Assembly (NCBI GenBank): GCA_029778715.1
Contig: JAKOPT010000110.1
Location: 1 to 38,815, forward strand
DNA length: 38,815 nucleotides
Source of the DNA: Actinomycetes bacterium
Lineage (GTDB): Bacteria > Actinomycetota > Actinomycetes > Actinomycetales > Dermatophilaceae
Reading direction: 5' to 3'
Made by a program: the position numbers and the translations under genes. This document shows positions 7,001-16,634 of this stretch, piece by piece (position 1 is the first letter of the stretch; every line of letters begins with the position of its first letter). The notes beneath the pieces are model-generated. The model searched no databases and was not told where the DNA came from. It saw only the letters and a list, made by a program, of their open reading frames with translations.

Positions 7001-9190
7001 ATGAGTACGTCCACCGCACCCATCGCCTCGACCCTCGGCGCCGCCACGGCAGCCGCTTCGGTCGAGCGTTCCGCCTCGACGTCAGGAGGGATCGCCACCG
7101 GGCGGCGCGCACGCGTCGAGGCCGGTGTCCGCACCCCGATGACCACCCGCCTGCGCCGCCTCTGGCGGGGCCCGGACGACGACCCGACCTGGGCGCGCCC
7201 GGCCCTCATCGCCCTGCTCGTGGCGACCGCCGGCTTCTACCTCATCAACCTCACCGCCAACGGCTACGCGAACTCCTTCTACAGCGCGGCCGTCCAGGCC
7301 GGCTCGACGAGCTGGAAGGCGTTCTTCTTCGGCTCGTTCGACTCCAGCAACTCCATCACCGTCGACAAACCCCCCGCGGCCTTGTGGGTCATGGCCCTGT
7401 CCGTGCGCCTCCTCGGCCTCAACTCGTTCGCCATCCTGTTGCCCGAAGTCCTCATGGGCGTGGGCACCGTCGCCACCGTGTATGCCGCGGTCAAGCGCCA
7501 TTGGGGTGCCGCCGCCGGTCTCATCGGGGGCGCCGTCATGGCGCTCACGCCGGTCGCGGTCCTCATGTTCCGCTTCAACAACCCCGACGCACTCCTCACC
7601 TTCCTCATGGCCCTCGGCGCCTACGCGACGATCCGTTCCATCGAGAAGGGTTCGATCCGCTGGATGGTCCTCACCGGGGTGTTCATCGGTCTTGGGTTCC
7701 TCACCAAGACCCTCCAGGTCATGCTCGTCGTCCCGTTCTTCGGCCTGGCCTACCTCCTCTTCGCCAACACGACCCTGCGCCGCCGGATCACCGGCTCGCT
7801 CGCCGCGGTCGCGGCCATGGTCGCCTCCGCCGGCTGGTGGGTCGCCATCGTCGAACTCATCCCGGCCTCGATGCGCCCCTACATCGGCGGCAGCCAGACC
7901 AACTCGTTCCTCGAGCTCACCTTCGGCTACAACGGCCTGGGCCGGATCAGCGGCACCGAGGTCGGCTCCGTCGGCGGCACCCAAACCGGCCCGAACTCGG
8001 GCACCGGCACCCTGTGGCGCATGTTCCAGGCGAGCATCGGCGGCCAGATCTCGTGGTTGCTGCCGGCCGCGCTGCTCCTGCTCGTCGTCGGCCTGGCCTT
8101 CCGCGGCCGGTTGCCGCGCACCGATGCCCGCCGCGCGGCATACGTCGCCTGGGGCGGTTGGCTGGTCGTCACCACCTTGACGTTCTCGCTGATGGAAGGC
8201 ATCTTCCACGAGTACTACACCGTCGCCCTGGCCCCCGCCATCGCCGCCCTCGTCGGCATGGGTGCGGCCGAGGCGTGGGAACGCCGCGACCGCTGGAGCG
8301 GCCGTTCGGTCCTCGCCGCCGCCATGGCGATCACGGCGGTTTGGTCCTTCGTCCTGCTGTCGCGCACGACGTCCTACGGTGGGCTGCGGATCGCGGTCCT
8401 TGCCGTCGGGCTCGCCGCGGCGCTGCTGCTGCTCGTCATCGACCGCCTCCACCGCGCGGCCGTCCCGGTCGTCGTCGGCGCGGCCTTGATCGCCGGCCTC
8501 GCCGGGCCCGCGGCCTACAGCGTCTCGACCGTGGCGACCGCCCACTCGGGTTCCATCGTCACCGCCGGTCCCGCGGGCCAGGGCGGCCCGGGCGGTATGC
8601 CGGGTGGCGGCGGTGGGGCACCCGGTGGCGGTATGCCGGCCGGTATGCCGGGCAGCACCGGCACCAGCGCCAACGGCACCACGTCGGGCACCGCTGCCAA
8701 CGGCACGACCAGCACCGGCACAACTGGCACCACCGCCAACGGCACCACCTCGGGCACCACGGCCAACGGCACCACCAGCACCACGACCGGTGGTCCTGGC
8801 GGGATCGGCGGCCTGCTCAACGCGACCACCGCGAACTCCGAAGTGGTTGCGGCCCTCCAGACGAACGCGAGCAGCTACCGCTGGGTCGCCGCCGCTATCG
8901 GGTCGCAGAACGCGGCCGGCCTCCAACTCGGCGCCCAACTCCCGGTCATGGCCATCGGCGGCTTCAACGGGTCCGACCCGAGCCCGACCCTGGCCCAGTT
9001 CCAGGCGTACGTCGCGGCCAAGCAGATCCACTACTTCCTCGCGGGCAGCGGATTCGGCGGCCAGAACGGCGGCTCCGATGCGGCCACCCAGATCTCGACC
9101 TGGGTCGCGGCCAACTACACCAAGGTGACGATCGGCGGAACGACGTTCTACGACCTCACCCAACCGCTCTCCTCGTCCACGACGAGCTGA
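7001..9190 (+). CDS. Polytopic glycosyltransferase of the PMT/ArnT (GT39/GT83) type
   Basis: The 729-residue integral membrane enzyme likely moves a sugar from a polyprenyl-phosphate carrier to an extracytoplasmic acceptor. About 12 hydrophobic helices cover residues 65-510. The first outer loop has the family's acidic and Lys-Pro signatures (ANSFYSAAVQAGSTSWKAFF, then SNSITVDKPPAALWV), and FNNPDALLTFLMALGAYATI matches the conserved early-helix region of ArnT-like enzymes. After the membrane part comes a low-complexity Gly/Met/Pro stretch, then NGTTSGT-type repeats, then an outer domain of about 120 residues. ATG 7001 is preferred; a GTG at 6992 and an ATG at 7139 are in frame. The gene is probably cotranscribed with the GT2-GtrA gene downstream, which could supply its lipid-linked donor. 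The acceptor cannot be told from sequence. Confidence 0.88.
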   Translation: MSTSTAPIASTLGAATAAASVERSASTSGGIATGRRARVEAGVRTPMTTRLRRLWRGPDDDPTWARPALIALLVATAGFYLINLTANGYANSFYSAAVQAGSTSWKAFFFGSFDSSNSITVDKPPAALWVMALSVRLLGLNSFAILLPEVLMGVGTVATVYAAVKRHWGAAAGLIGGAVMALTPVAVLMFRFNNPDALLTFLMALGAYATIRSIEKGSIRWMVLTGVFIGLGFLTKTLQVMLVVPFFGLAYLLFANTTLRRRITGSLAAVAAMVASAGWWVAIVELIPASMRPYIGGSQTNSFLELTFGYNGLGRISGTEVGSVGGTQTGPNSGTGTLWRMFQASIGGQISWLLPAALLLLVVGLAFRGRLPRTDARRAAYVAWGGWLVVTTLTFSLMEGIFHEYYTVALAPAIAALVGMGAAEAWERRDRWSGRSVLAAAMAITAVWSFVLLSRTTSYGGLRIAVLAVGLAAALLLLVIDRLHRAAVPVVVGAALIAGLAGPAAYSVSTVATAHSGSIVTAGPAGQGGPGGMPGGGGGAPGGGMPAGMPGSTGTSANGTTSGTAANGTTSTGTTGTTANGTTSGTTANGTTSTTTGGPGGIGGLLNATTANSEVVAALQTNASSYRWVAAAIGSQNAAGLQLGAQLPVMAIGGFNGSDPSPTLAQFQAYVAAKQIHYFLAGSGFGGQNGGSDAATQISTWVAANYTKVTIGGTTFYDLTQPLSSSTTS

Positions 9191-9381
9191 GCCCCACCGG
9201 GCCGGGCCGGCGCTCCCCGTCGGCCCGGCCCACCCGGGCCCGGCCCACACGGGCCTGGCCCGGTCCCGGCCCTGTCCCCCACGCATCGACTCCCCCCGCC
9301 CCGGCCGGGCGCGCCCCGCAGGCCGCCCCGACACCGAGCCGAACGGCATACCCCCACCCCCACCAGCGCAAAGGCAACGCA

Positions 9382-10716
9382 ATGACCACCGTCCTCGACG
9401 TGACGATCCCGGTCTACAACGAGGAGGCCAACCTCGCCGGGGCCGTGCACCGGCTGCGGGACCACCTCACGCAGACCATGCCCTACCCGTTCCGGATCAC
9501 CATCGCCGACAACGCGAGCACCGACGGGACCTGGGAGGTCGCGACCTACCTCGCCGCCACCGTGCCCGGGGTGGCCGCCGTCCACCTCGACGCCAAGGGC
9601 CGCGGGCGGGCGCTCAAGCAGGTGTGGCTCGCCTCCGACGCGCTCGTCCTGGCCTACATGGACGTCGACCTCTCCACCGACCTCGATGCCCTCTGGCCGC
9701 TGGTCGCGCCGCTCATGTCCGGGCATTCGGACCTGGCCATCGGGTCGCGGCTGGCCCATGGGGCGCGGGTGGTGCGCGGGGCCAAGCGCGAGTTCATCTC
9801 ACGCTCCTACAACCTGCTGTTGCGGCGCACCCTCGGGGTGCATTTCCGCGACGCCCAGTGCGGGTTCAAGGCGATCCGGGCCGACGTGGCCCGCGAACTG
9901 CTGCCGCTCGTCGAGGACCCGGCGTGGTTCTTCGACACCGAACTTCTCGCCCTCGCCGAACGCTGTGACCTGCGCATTCACGAGGTGCCCGTCGACTGGT
10001 GCGACGACCCGGACAGCCGCGTCGACATCGTCTCGACCGCGCTGGAGGACCTGCGCGGGGTTCGGCGACTGCGCCGGGCCTTCGCCCGGGGCACCCTGCC
10101 GACCGCGGATATTGCGGCCCGGATCGGGCGCCGGATGCCGTCGACGCCGGCGGAGTCGGAGGAGTCGGAGGCGGGCGGCCGCGGGTCGGGTGGGGGCGGC
10201 ATACCGGCCGGTATGCCGGCTGCTCACCGCGCGCTCGCCGGTGTCGCCGGGCGCGGCCGGCTGGGGCGGGAGGCGCTGCTCTTCGCACTCGTCGGCCTCG
10301 GGACGACCGTGGTGCACCTGGGCCTGTTTGCGCTGCTCCGGCAGGCCTGGTCGGCGCAACTGGCCAACGTCGTCGCGCTCGGTCTCGCCACGATCGTCAA
10401 CACGTCGGCGAACCGGCGCTGGACGTTCGGGGTGCGCGAGCGAGCGGGCGCGGCGCGGCACCAGGTGCAGGGGTTCGCCGTGTTCTTCCTGACCTGGGCG
10501 ATGACCTCGGGGGCGCTCGCGCTGCTCCACGGGCTGACCCTCCACCCGCCGACGCTCGTCGAAACGGGCGTCGTAGCGGTGGCGACGGCGGTGTCGCCGG
10601 CGGTCAAGTTCGTGCTCATGAAGACCTGGATGTTCGGGGCTTCCAGCGATCGGGACACGCGCATCGAACCGGTGAGCCCCGCGGATCACAACCGTCACCT
10701 GCTCGTCCACGGATAG
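9382..10716 (+). CDS. GT2 polyprenyl-phosphate glycosyltransferase fused to a GtrA flippase-like domain
   Basis: The 444-residue protein combines two parts. Residues 1-235 are a family-2 glycosyltransferase of the dolichyl-phosphate mannose synthase type: TIPVYNEEANL at the start, IADNASTDGTWEVA, the metal-binding DVDLSTD, and the acceptor-loop motif RDAQCGFKAI. After a Gly/Ser/Glu-rich linker containing an inverted GTATGCCG pair, residues 290-420 form a GtrA domain with four membrane helices (EALLFALVGLGTTVVHLGLF to the VKFVLMKTWMF end). The protein likely makes a polyprenyl-phosphate sugar inside and helps flip it outward for the PMT-type enzyme upstream. The start is ATG 9382. A hairpin terminator follows the stop. 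The sugar is unknown. Confidence 0.9.
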   Translation: MTTVLDVTIPVYNEEANLAGAVHRLRDHLTQTMPYPFRITIADNASTDGTWEVATYLAATVPGVAAVHLDAKGRGRALKQVWLASDALVLAYMDVDLSTDLDALWPLVAPLMSGHSDLAIGSRLAHGARVVRGAKREFISRSYNLLLRRTLGVHFRDAQCGFKAIRADVARELLPLVEDPAWFFDTELLALAERCDLRIHEVPVDWCDDPDSRVDIVSTALEDLRGVRRLRRAFARGTLPTADIAARIGRRMPSTPAESEESEAGGRGSGGGGIPAGMPAAHRALAGVAGRGRLGREALLFALVGLGTTVVHLGLFALLRQAWSAQLANVVALGLATIVNTSANRRWTFGVRERAGAARHQVQGFAVFFLTWAMTSGALALLHGLTLHPPTLVETGVVAVATAVSPAVKFVLMKTWMFGASSDRDTRIEPVSPADHNRHLLVHG

Positions 10717-10723
10717 GTCTGAC

Positions 10724-10776
10724 GGTATGCCGTGGCCCCGGTGACGCTGGCAGCGTCACCGGGGCCACGGCATACC
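10724..10776. terminator. Bidirectional hairpin terminator built on a GGTATGCCG inverted pair
   Basis: Perfect 25-bp arms (10724-10748 and 10752-10776) enclose a 3-nt loop, between the ends of the convergent GT2-GtrA and pntB genes. The outer ends of the stem are GGTATGCCG and CGGCATACC, an inverted pair of the over-represented octamer. This parallels the uptake-sequence terminators of Neisseria and Haemophilus. Confidence 0.9.
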
Positions 10777-10803
10777 TCACGACAACCGTCGTGACGAGGC
10801 GAC

Positions 10804-12246
10804 TCAGAGGGCGGCGAGGATGTCCTCCACGCGGGCCTTGGCGTCACCGAAGAGCATCTGCGAGTTCTCCTTGAAGAAGAGCGGGTTCTGGACGCCGGCA
10901 TACCCGGTGGCCATCGACCGCTTGAAGACGATGACGTCCTTGGCCTCCCAGACGCGCAGCACCGGCATCCCGGCGATCGGCGAACCCGGGTCGTCCATGG
11001 CGGCCGGGTTGACCGTGTCGTTGGCGCCGATGACGAGCACGACGTCGGTCGCAGCGAGGTCGTCGTTGATCTCGTCCATCTCGAGGACGATGTCGTAGGG
11101 CACCTTGGCCTCGGCGAGCAGGACGTTCATGTGGCCCGGCAACCGGCCGGCCACCGGGTGGATGCCGAACCGCACGTCGATGCCGCGCTCGCGCAACTTG
11201 CGGGTCAACTCGGCCACGGCATACTGCGCCTGCGCCGTCGCCATCCCGTAACCGGGGGTGATGACGACCGAGCGAGCCTCGGTGAGCAGGGCAGCGGCAC
11301 CCTCGGCGTTGATCTCGCGGTGCTCGCCGTAGTCGACGTCGCCCGCGGACGTGCCGCTCTCGACACCGAAGCCGCCGGCGATGACCGAGATGAACGAGCG
11401 GTTCATGGCCCGGCACATGATGTAGGACAGGAACGCACCCGAGGAACCGACGAGCGCACCGGTGATGATGAGCAGGTCGTTGTCGAGGAGGAAGCCCGCA
11501 GCGGCCGCGGCCCACCCGGAGTACGAGTTGAGCATCGAGACGACGACGGGCATGTCGCCGCCACCGATCGAGGCCACCAGGTGCCAGCCGAGGAGGAGCG
11601 CGATGACCGTCGTCGCGCCGAGGAGCGACTGGCGGAGCATGACGTTCTCGTGCGGCGTCAACGTGTAGATGACGGTCATGACGAAGAACGCGGCGATCGC
11701 GCCGAGGTTCATCCAGTGCCGCGCCGGCAAGACCAGCGGGGCCGACTTGATCTTCGCCGACAGCTTCAAGTAGGCGACGATCGAGCCGGTGAAGGTGACC
11801 GCACCGATGAAGACGCCGACGAACACCTCGACGTCGTGAATGGCCGGGTATTCGGCGGTCTCGTAGGAGGAGTTCCAACCGACGAGGACCGCGGCGATAC
11901 CGACGAAGGAGTGCAGCAGGGCGATGAGCTCGGGCATCCCGGTCATCTCGACGCGGCGCGCCCGCCAGATGCCGATTGCGGCTCCGACGGCCATCGCGCC
12001 GGCGATCAGGCCCAGGCCGACCATGCCGGTCCCGGCCCGGTCCCCGACACTCTTGCCGAGAGGGGCGACGTCGATGCCGGCGACCGCGGCATACACGGTG
12101 ACGATGAGAGCAATCGTCATGCCGACGATGCCGAACTTGTTGCCGTTGGGGGCGGTCTCGTGCTTGGAGAGGCCGGCGAGGGCGAGGATGAACAGCAGGC
12201 CCGCGATGATGTAGGCGCCCTGCATGAGGGTCATGGTGATGCTCAT
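10804..12246 (-). CDS. pntB: NAD(P) transhydrogenase, beta subunit
   Basis: The 480-residue membrane subunit of the proton-translocating transhydrogenase (NADH + NADP+ = NAD+ + NADPH, coupled to proton movement). Residues 1-270 or so form about nine membrane helices, with the conserved [12 protein letters not shown] segment. The NADP(H)-binding domain III follows, with [20 protein letters not shown] as the Rossmann fingerprint, [20 protein letters not shown], and [14 protein letters not shown] near the end. Length and domain order are normal. Its ATG overlaps the pntA stop by 4 bases (ATGA), implying coupled translation. The stop is only 28 bases from the shared hairpin terminator. Confidence 0.97.
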   Translation of the reverse strand: MSITMTLMQGAYIIAGLLFILALAGLSKHETAPNGNKFGIVGMTIALIVTVYAAVAGIDVAPLGKSVGDRAGTGMVGLGLIAGAMAVGAAIGIWRARRVEMTGMPELIALLHSFVGIAAVLVGWNSSYETAEYPAIHDVEVFVGVFIGAVTFTGSIVAYLKLSAKIKSAPLVLPARHWMNLGAIAAFFVMTVIYTLTPHENVMLRQSLLGATTVIALLLGWHLVASIGGGDMPVVVSMLNSYSGWAAAAAGFLLDNDLLIITGALVGSSGAFLSYIMCRAMNRSFISVIAGGFGVESGTSAGDVDYGEHREINAEGAAALLTEARSVVITPGYGMATAQAQYAVAELTRKLRERGIDVRFGIHPVAGRLPGHMNVLLAEAKVPYDIVLEMDEINDDLAATDVVLVIGANDTVNPAAMDDPGSPIAGMPVLRVWEAKDVIVFKRSMATGYAGVQNPLFFKENSQMLFGDAKARVEDILAAL

Positions 12247-13784
12247 GAGCGGACCTCCTCACGCTTGAACATGCCGAGCATTCGCTGAGTCACGGTGAAC
12301 CCACCGAAGACGTTGATGCTCGCGACGAGGATGCCGATAAAGGCCAAGACGCTGATCCACAACTTTCCGGTATGCCCGATCTGGAGCAGGGCGCCGACGA
12401 GGATGATGCCGCTGATCGCGTTGGTGACCGACATCAGCGGGGTGTGCAGCGCGTGGTGGACGTTGCCGATGACGTAGAACCCGATGACGACCGAGAGCAT
12501 GAACACCATGAAGTGCCCGAGGAACGGCTGCGGCGACACCGCGGCCACCCCGAGGAACGCCAGCGCCCCGATGGCCGCCATGACCAGCTTGGTCGTGCCG
12601 GACATCTTCTTCTTTTCCGGCTTTTCATATGCCGCGGGCGCGGCTGCCGCTGCCGGGGCCGCCGACACCTGGACCGGGGGCGGGGGCCACATGACTTCGC
12701 CCTCGTGGACGACGGTGACGCCGCGCTGGACGACGTCCTCGAAGTCGAGGGTGAGCTGGCCGTCCTTCTCCGGGGTGAGCAGCTTGAGCAGGTTGACGAG
12801 GTTGGTGCCGAACAGCTGGCTCGCCTGGGTGGGGAGCCGGCCGGGCAGGTCGGTGTAGCCGAGGATCTTCACGCCGTTGGCGGTGACGACCCGCTGGTCG
12901 GCGACCGACCCGGCGACGTTGCCACCGTTGGAGGCGGCCATGTCGACGACGACCGAACCGGGCTTCATCGAGGCGACCATCTCCTCGGTGATGAGGCGCG
13001 GCGCCGGCTTGCCCGGGATGAGGGCGGTCGTGACGATGATGTCGACGTCCTTGGCCTGCGCGGCATACAACTCCGCGGCCTTGGCGTTGAAGTCCTCGCC
13101 CATTTCCTTGGCGTAGCCGTCGGCGCTGACCTCGGTCTTGACGTCGATCCGGAGGAACTCACCGCCCATCGACTCGACCTGTTCGGCGACCTCGGGGCGG
13201 GCGTCGAAGGCGCGGACGATGGCGCCGAGGCTGTTGGCGGTGCCGATCGCGGCCAGCCCGGCGACGCCGGCGCCGACGATAAGCACCTTGGCCGGCGGCA
13301 TCTTGCCCGCCGCGGTGACCTGCCCGGTGAACATGCCACCGAACTCGTTCGCCGCCTCGATGACGGCGCGGTAACCGCCGAGGTTGGCCATCGACGACAG
13401 CACGTCGAGCGCCTGGGCGCGCGAGATGCGGGGCACGGCATCCATCGCGAGCGCGGTGACGCCCCGCTCGGAAAGCCGTTGCACCAGATCGGGGTTCAGG
13501 CCCGGCGCGAGCAGCGAAATGATCGTCTGCCCCTTGCGCAGCCGGGCCACCTCGTCGTCGGTGGGGGCGTTGATCTTGAGCAACACGTCGGCGCCCCACA
13601 CGGAGTCGTCGACAACATCGGCGCCGGCCTGCTGATAGGCGGCGTCCTCGTAACTTGCGGCTGCACCCGCGCCGGACTCGACGAACACGGCATAGCCGAG
13701 GCCGATCAACTGCTCGACGGTCTTAGGGGTGGCAGCGACCCGGGCCTCACCTGGCCGGGACTCCTTGGGCACTCCAATGCGCAC
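12243..13784 (-). CDS. pntA: NAD(P) transhydrogenase, alpha subunit (undivided form)
   Basis: The 513-residue subunit starts [20 protein letters not shown], with the NAD-binding domain I to about residue 375: [20 protein letters not shown] is the dinucleotide fold, and [20 protein letters not shown] and [11 protein letters not shown] are conserved. An Ala/Pro linker and a Lys-rich turn lead to a C-terminal part with about four membrane helices. Many actinobacteria split this subunit into two genes; here it is one E. coli-like chain. GTG 13784 is chosen because the family begins with exactly this segment and GAGAGG lies upstream; the longer frame to 13994 adds unrelated residues. The gene is first in the operon with pntB. 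Confidence 0.96.
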   Translation of the reverse strand: MRIGVPKESRPGEARVAATPKTVEQLIGLGYAVFVESGAGAAASYEDAAYQQAGADVVDDSVWGADVLLKINAPTDDEVARLRKGQTIISLLAPGLNPDLVQRLSERGVTALAMDAVPRISRAQALDVLSSMANLGGYRAVIEAANEFGGMFTGQVTAAGKMPPAKVLIVGAGVAGLAAIGTANSLGAIVRAFDARPEVAEQVESMGGEFLRIDVKTEVSADGYAKEMGEDFNAKAAELYAAQAKDVDIIVTTALIPGKPAPRLITEEMVASMKPGSVVVDMAASNGGNVAGSVADQRVVTANGVKILGYTDLPGRLPTQASQLFGTNLVNLLKLLTPEKDGQLTLDFEDVVQRGVTVVHEGEVMWPPPPVQVSAAPAAAAAPAAYEKPEKKKMSGTTKLVMAAIGALAFLGVAAVSPQPFLGHFMVFMLSVVIGFYVIGNVHHALHTPLMSVTNAISGIILVGALLQIGHTGKLWISVLAFIGILVASINVFGGFTVTQRMLGMFKREEVRS

Positions 13785-14030
13785 AGGAAGGACCTCTCCT
13801 CGAAGGGGGTAGGGAACCACGGTCGAACCTATCGTCCCGCGGCCTTTCATGCGTAACCATGTGACCACCGCGACCCGATTGTGACGTGGGCGACGCCCGT
13901 TGGAGGGCCGGTATGCCGCGAACTCGCGTCGATCGGGCGGCATACGGAATGAGACCGCTCCCGGCGAGCGTGCGGCATCCGAGATGGAGACCACCGACGG
14001 CGAGGGGGCGGCATACCGGAGGAGACGAAC

Positions 14031-15686
14031 TCAGCCCTCGCGCATCGGGATCCGGACCCCGCAGGCGGCGGCGACCGCGTCGGCCTCGGCATACCCGGCA
14101 TCGACGTGCCGGATGACGCCCATGCCGGGGTCGTTGGTGAGGACCCGGGCGAGCTTTTCGGCGGCGAGCGGGGTGCCGTCGGCGAGCGAGACCTGGCCGG
14201 CGTGGATGGAGCGGCCGATGCCGACGCCGCCGCCGTGGTGCAGCGAGACCCAGGTGGCGCCCGAGGAGGTGGCGGTGAGGGCGTTGAGCAGCGGCCAGTC
14301 GGCGATGGCGTCGGAGCCGTCGAGCATCGACTCGGTCTCGCGGTAGGGCGAGGCGACCGAGCCGCAGTCGAGGTGGTCGCGGCCGATGACGATGGGGGCC
14401 GAGACGGCACCGCTGGCGACGAGGTCGTTGAAGGCGAGGCCGGCGCGGTCGCGTTCGCCGTAGCCGAGCCAGCAGATGCGGGCGGGCAGGCCCTGGAAGG
14501 CGATCTTCTCCTGGGCGCCGCGCATCCACTTCTGGAGGCGGTCGTTGTCGGGGAAGAGGTCCATGACGGCGCGATCGGTGGCGGCGATGTCGCGCGGGTC
14601 GCCGGAGAGCGCGGCCCACCGGAACGGGCCCTTGCCTTCGCAGAAAAGCGGGCGGATGTAGGCCGGCACGAACCCGGGGAAGGCGAAGGCGCGCTCGTAG
14701 CCGCCGAGGCGGGCCTCGTCGCGGATCGAGTTGCCGTAGTCGAAGACCTCGGCGCCGCCGTCCTGGAACTCGACCATGGCCTGGACGTGGCGGGCCATCG
14801 AGGCGCGGGCCCGGTCGGTGAACTCCTCGGGCTTCTTGGCGGCATACTCGGCCCACTCGTCGAGGCCGATGCCCTCGGGGAGGTAGGAGAGCGGGTCGTG
14901 GGCGCTGGTCTGGTCGGTGACGATGTCGATGGGGACGCCGCGGCGGAGAAGTTCGGGGAAGACCTCGGCGGCGTTGCCGACGACCCCGATGGAGCGGGGT
15001 TGGCGCGCGTTCTTGGCGGCGAGGGCGCGGGTGACGGCCTCGTCGAGGGAGGGGGCGACCTCGTCGAGGTAGCGGTGCTCGACGCGGCGGTGGAGGCGCT
15101 CGGGGTCCACGTCGACGATGAGGCAGACGCCGTCGTTGAGGGTGACGGCGAGCGGTTGGGCCCCGCCCATGCCGCCGCAGCCGCCAGTGAGGGTGAGGGT
15201 GCCGGCGAGGGTCCCACCGAAGCGCTTGTCGGCGACGGCGGCGAACGTCTCGTAGGTGCCCTGGACGATGCCCTGGGTGCCGATGTAGATCCAGGACCCG
15301 GCGGTCATCTGGCCGTACATGGTCAGGCCGAGGTGTTCGAGGCGGCGGAACTCCGGCCAGGTGGCCCAGTCGGGGACGAGGTTGGAGTTGGCGATGAGGA
15401 CGCGCGGGGCCCATTCGTGGGTGCGGAAGACGCCGACGGGGCGCCCGGACTGGACGAGCATGGTCTCGTCTTCGCGCAGGTCGGTGAGGGTGCGCACCAT
15501 CGCGTCGAAGCTGCGCCAGTCGCGCGCCGCCCGCCCGGTGCCGCCGTAGACGACGAGGTCGTCGGGGCGTTCGGCGACCTGCGGGTCGAGGTTGTTCATG
15601 AGCATCCGCAGCGGGGCCTCGGTGGACCACTGGCGGGCGGTGAGCGTGGTGCCGCGGGGGGCAGCGACGGGGCGGGCGCCGTCCAT
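14031..15686 (-). CDS. hutU: Urocanate hydratase (urocanase)
   Basis: The 551-residue cytosolic enzyme converts urocanate to imidazolonepropionate, the second step of histidine breakdown, using tightly bound NAD+ as an electrophile. Signatures include [13 protein letters not shown], the Gly-rich NAD site [20 protein letters not shown], and the late conserved block [20 protein letters not shown]. Length is normal for the family. ATG 15686 has GAGGAGAC upstream. A 16-bp HutR-like box lies 126 bp upstream of the start (15812-15827). hutH, which makes its substrate, lies 4.7 kb away beyond an inserted island. Confidence 0.98.
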   Translation of the reverse strand: MDGARPVAAPRGTTLTARQWSTEAPLRMLMNNLDPQVAERPDDLVVYGGTGRAARDWRSFDAMVRTLTDLREDETMLVQSGRPVGVFRTHEWAPRVLIANSNLVPDWATWPEFRRLEHLGLTMYGQMTAGSWIYIGTQGIVQGTYETFAAVADKRFGGTLAGTLTLTGGCGGMGGAQPLAVTLNDGVCLIVDVDPERLHRRVEHRYLDEVAPSLDEAVTRALAAKNARQPRSIGVVGNAAEVFPELLRRGVPIDIVTDQTSAHDPLSYLPEGIGLDEWAEYAAKKPEEFTDRARASMARHVQAMVEFQDGGAEVFDYGNSIRDEARLGGYERAFAFPGFVPAYIRPLFCEGKGPFRWAALSGDPRDIAATDRAVMDLFPDNDRLQKWMRGAQEKIAFQGLPARICWLGYGERDRAGLAFNDLVASGAVSAPIVIGRDHLDCGSVASPYRETESMLDGSDAIADWPLLNALTATSSGATWVSLHHGGGVGIGRSIHAGQVSLADGTPLAAEKLARVLTNDPGMGVIRHVDAGYAEADAVAAACGVRIPMREG

Positions 15687-15774
15687 GGGGGGTCTCCTCG
15701 GGTGTCGTATGCCGCTGGGCTTGGGGTTTGCTCGGTCGGCGGCGGTGTGCGGGGTTGATTCCATTGGAGCGGCA

Positions 15775-15811
15775 GGTATGCCGTCCGCGACAGGTGAGTG
15801 CGCGGCATACC
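15775..15811. repeat. Inverted pair of GGTATGCCG octamers upstream of hutU
   Basis: GGTATGCCG at 15775-15783 and CGGCATACC at 15803-15811 are exact inverted copies 19 bp apart, immediately before the HutR-like box. The pair could form a hairpin with 9-bp arms. It is not at a gene end. Confidence 0.6.
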
Positions 15812-15827
15812 GTCTGGTATGCGAGAC
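15812..15827. promoter_or_regulatory. HutR-like operator upstream of hutU
   Basis: GTCTGGTATGCGAGAC is an imperfect dyad (GTCT-N-G-N-AT-N-C-N-AGAC). The identical 16-mer occurs upstream of hutH (22113-22128). Its core resembles the TCTGwwATwCCAGA operator of the IclR-type HutR in Corynebacterium, as I recall it. With an IclR gene at 23048, this is a good candidate for hut repression by HutR. Confidence 0.7.
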
Positions 15828-15934
15828 AAGCGGGTGGGTTCGGGTTCTTGGCCCGATCATCGGCGACTCACCCGTGGGCGCCGACCGTGGCTGAGCCCGC
15901 TCGGCCGCACCGGGAGGATTCGATCCTTCTGTAC

Positions 15935-15940
15935 TACAAT
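15935..15940 (+). promoter_or_regulatory. -10 element of a leaderless transcript for the toxin-antitoxin operon
   Basis: TACAAT is close to the consensus -10 hexamer and stands out in very GC-rich DNA. It ends 6 bases before GTG 15947, so transcription would start at or next to the first codon. No Shine-Dalgarno sequence is present. No clear -35 element is seen. Confidence 0.5.
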
Positions 15941-15946
15941 AGGTTC

Positions 15947-16219
15947 GTGTGCATCGAGTTCACAGACAGCGCCGGAAAGCACGGGTTCTCCCGTGAAGAT
16001 GCCCTATGGGCGATCGAACGCGCCTGATACGTCGAGCGAGAGTTCGACGACCCTCGCCCCCCGGCTCGAATACGGCCGACATTGTTCATCGGCCCACCTC
16101 GCTCTCCAGGGTCACCCTTGTTGGAGGTGATGGTCGAACTCGTTCCGCCCAACCGGATCGTGATTTTCCATGTCATGGCAGCGCGACCCAAGCACCTAGA
16201 CCGCATGAATGAGGAGTAA
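15947..16219 (+). pseudogene. Toxin-like gene of a toxin-antitoxin pair, interrupted by an in-frame TGA
   Basis: The frame from GTG 15947 reads [20 protein letters not shown] and continues to a TGA at codon 27 (16025-16027). It then stays open in the same frame for 63 more codons to a TAA at 16217-16219, including PTLFIGPPRSPGSPLLEVMV and VIFHVMAARPKHLDRMNEE. Read through, this makes a 90-residue protein with a K-H-G-F/V-S start and a late strand before a conserved Arg/His region, like BrnT/DUF4258-type RNase toxins (family assignment tentative). The TAA lies 2 bases before the antitoxin ATG, and the antitoxin ribosome site (GAGGAG) lies in the last codons. The TGA probably inactivates the toxin; recoding or a sequencing error is possible. 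Confidence 0.6.
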
Positions 16220-16221
16220 AG

Positions 16222-16530
16222 ATGTGCCCCACGAAGAGTTATGAGGCTGCGGCCGAATGGGCCGAGCGAGACGCGACGTTGCCCGCTCGCAGCGCAACGG
16301 CCCTGCGCGGTGACGACGCAGCCGAATTTGGGCGTTCGGTGGTCGCCCGGGCTCTCGGGCGACCCTCTATTGACCCCGGCGCAAAGCCCGGCGAGCAAGC
16401 CCCGCGACGGCAAGTCCGTCTGCCGAGAGCCGTGAGCGACCAGATCGATCGGATCGCAGCGATCCAAGGCCGTAGCGCTTCAGACGTCATGCGTGAGGCC
16501 ATCACCACCTATGTCGAAAGAGCCAGTTAG
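16222..16530 (+). CDS. Ribbon-helix-helix-like antitoxin
   Basis: The 102-residue protein is the second gene of the pair. The C-terminal 40 residues (RRQVRLPRAVSDQIDRIAAI, then QGRSASDVMREAITTYVERA) have the form of a CopG/Arc-type ribbon-helix-helix: one DNA-contact strand with alternating basic residues, then two helices. The first 60 residues, likely the toxin-contact part, contain DDAAEFGRSVVARALGRPSI. The ribosome site GAGGAG ends 5 bases before the ATG. Such antitoxins neutralise the toxin and repress their own operon. The gene is intact while the toxin gene is broken, so it may now act as an orphan. A hairpin follows. Confidence 0.65.
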   Translation: MCPTKSYEAAAEWAERDATLPARSATALRGDDAAEFGRSVVARALGRPSIDPGAKPGEQAPRRQVRLPRAVSDQIDRIAAIQGRSASDVMREAITTYVERAS

Positions 16531-16634
16531 CCGCCTGAAATCGGCCGAGCCCAGAAAGCGGGGCATTGCTGGTCGCCGCGCGCTGGGCAGGCCGACCCAC
16601 ACAGCAGACCAGCGCCTACATTCCCTGGGCCGCT

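Noticed and set aside
9191..9381. GC-rich repeated GGCCCGGCCC tract as a terminator or regulatory hairpin
   Set aside because: It is low-complexity with many overlapping pairings and no single stable arm pair, and the genes on both sides run in the same direction as a likely operon.
7082..9382. Long minus-strand frame opposite the PMT-type gene, and a 1110-codon plus-strand frame (7384-10716) that appears to join both glycosyltransferases
   Set aside because: The first is an Arg/Gly-rich shadow. In the second, only the part from 9382 has real protein character; upstream it is an out-of-frame Arg/Pro/His shadow of the PMT-type gene.
16025..16027. TGA as a selenocysteine codon in the toxin gene
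   Set aside because: No bacterial SECIS-like hairpin is evident just after the codon and the protein type is not a selenoprotein; a nonsense mutation is simpler.
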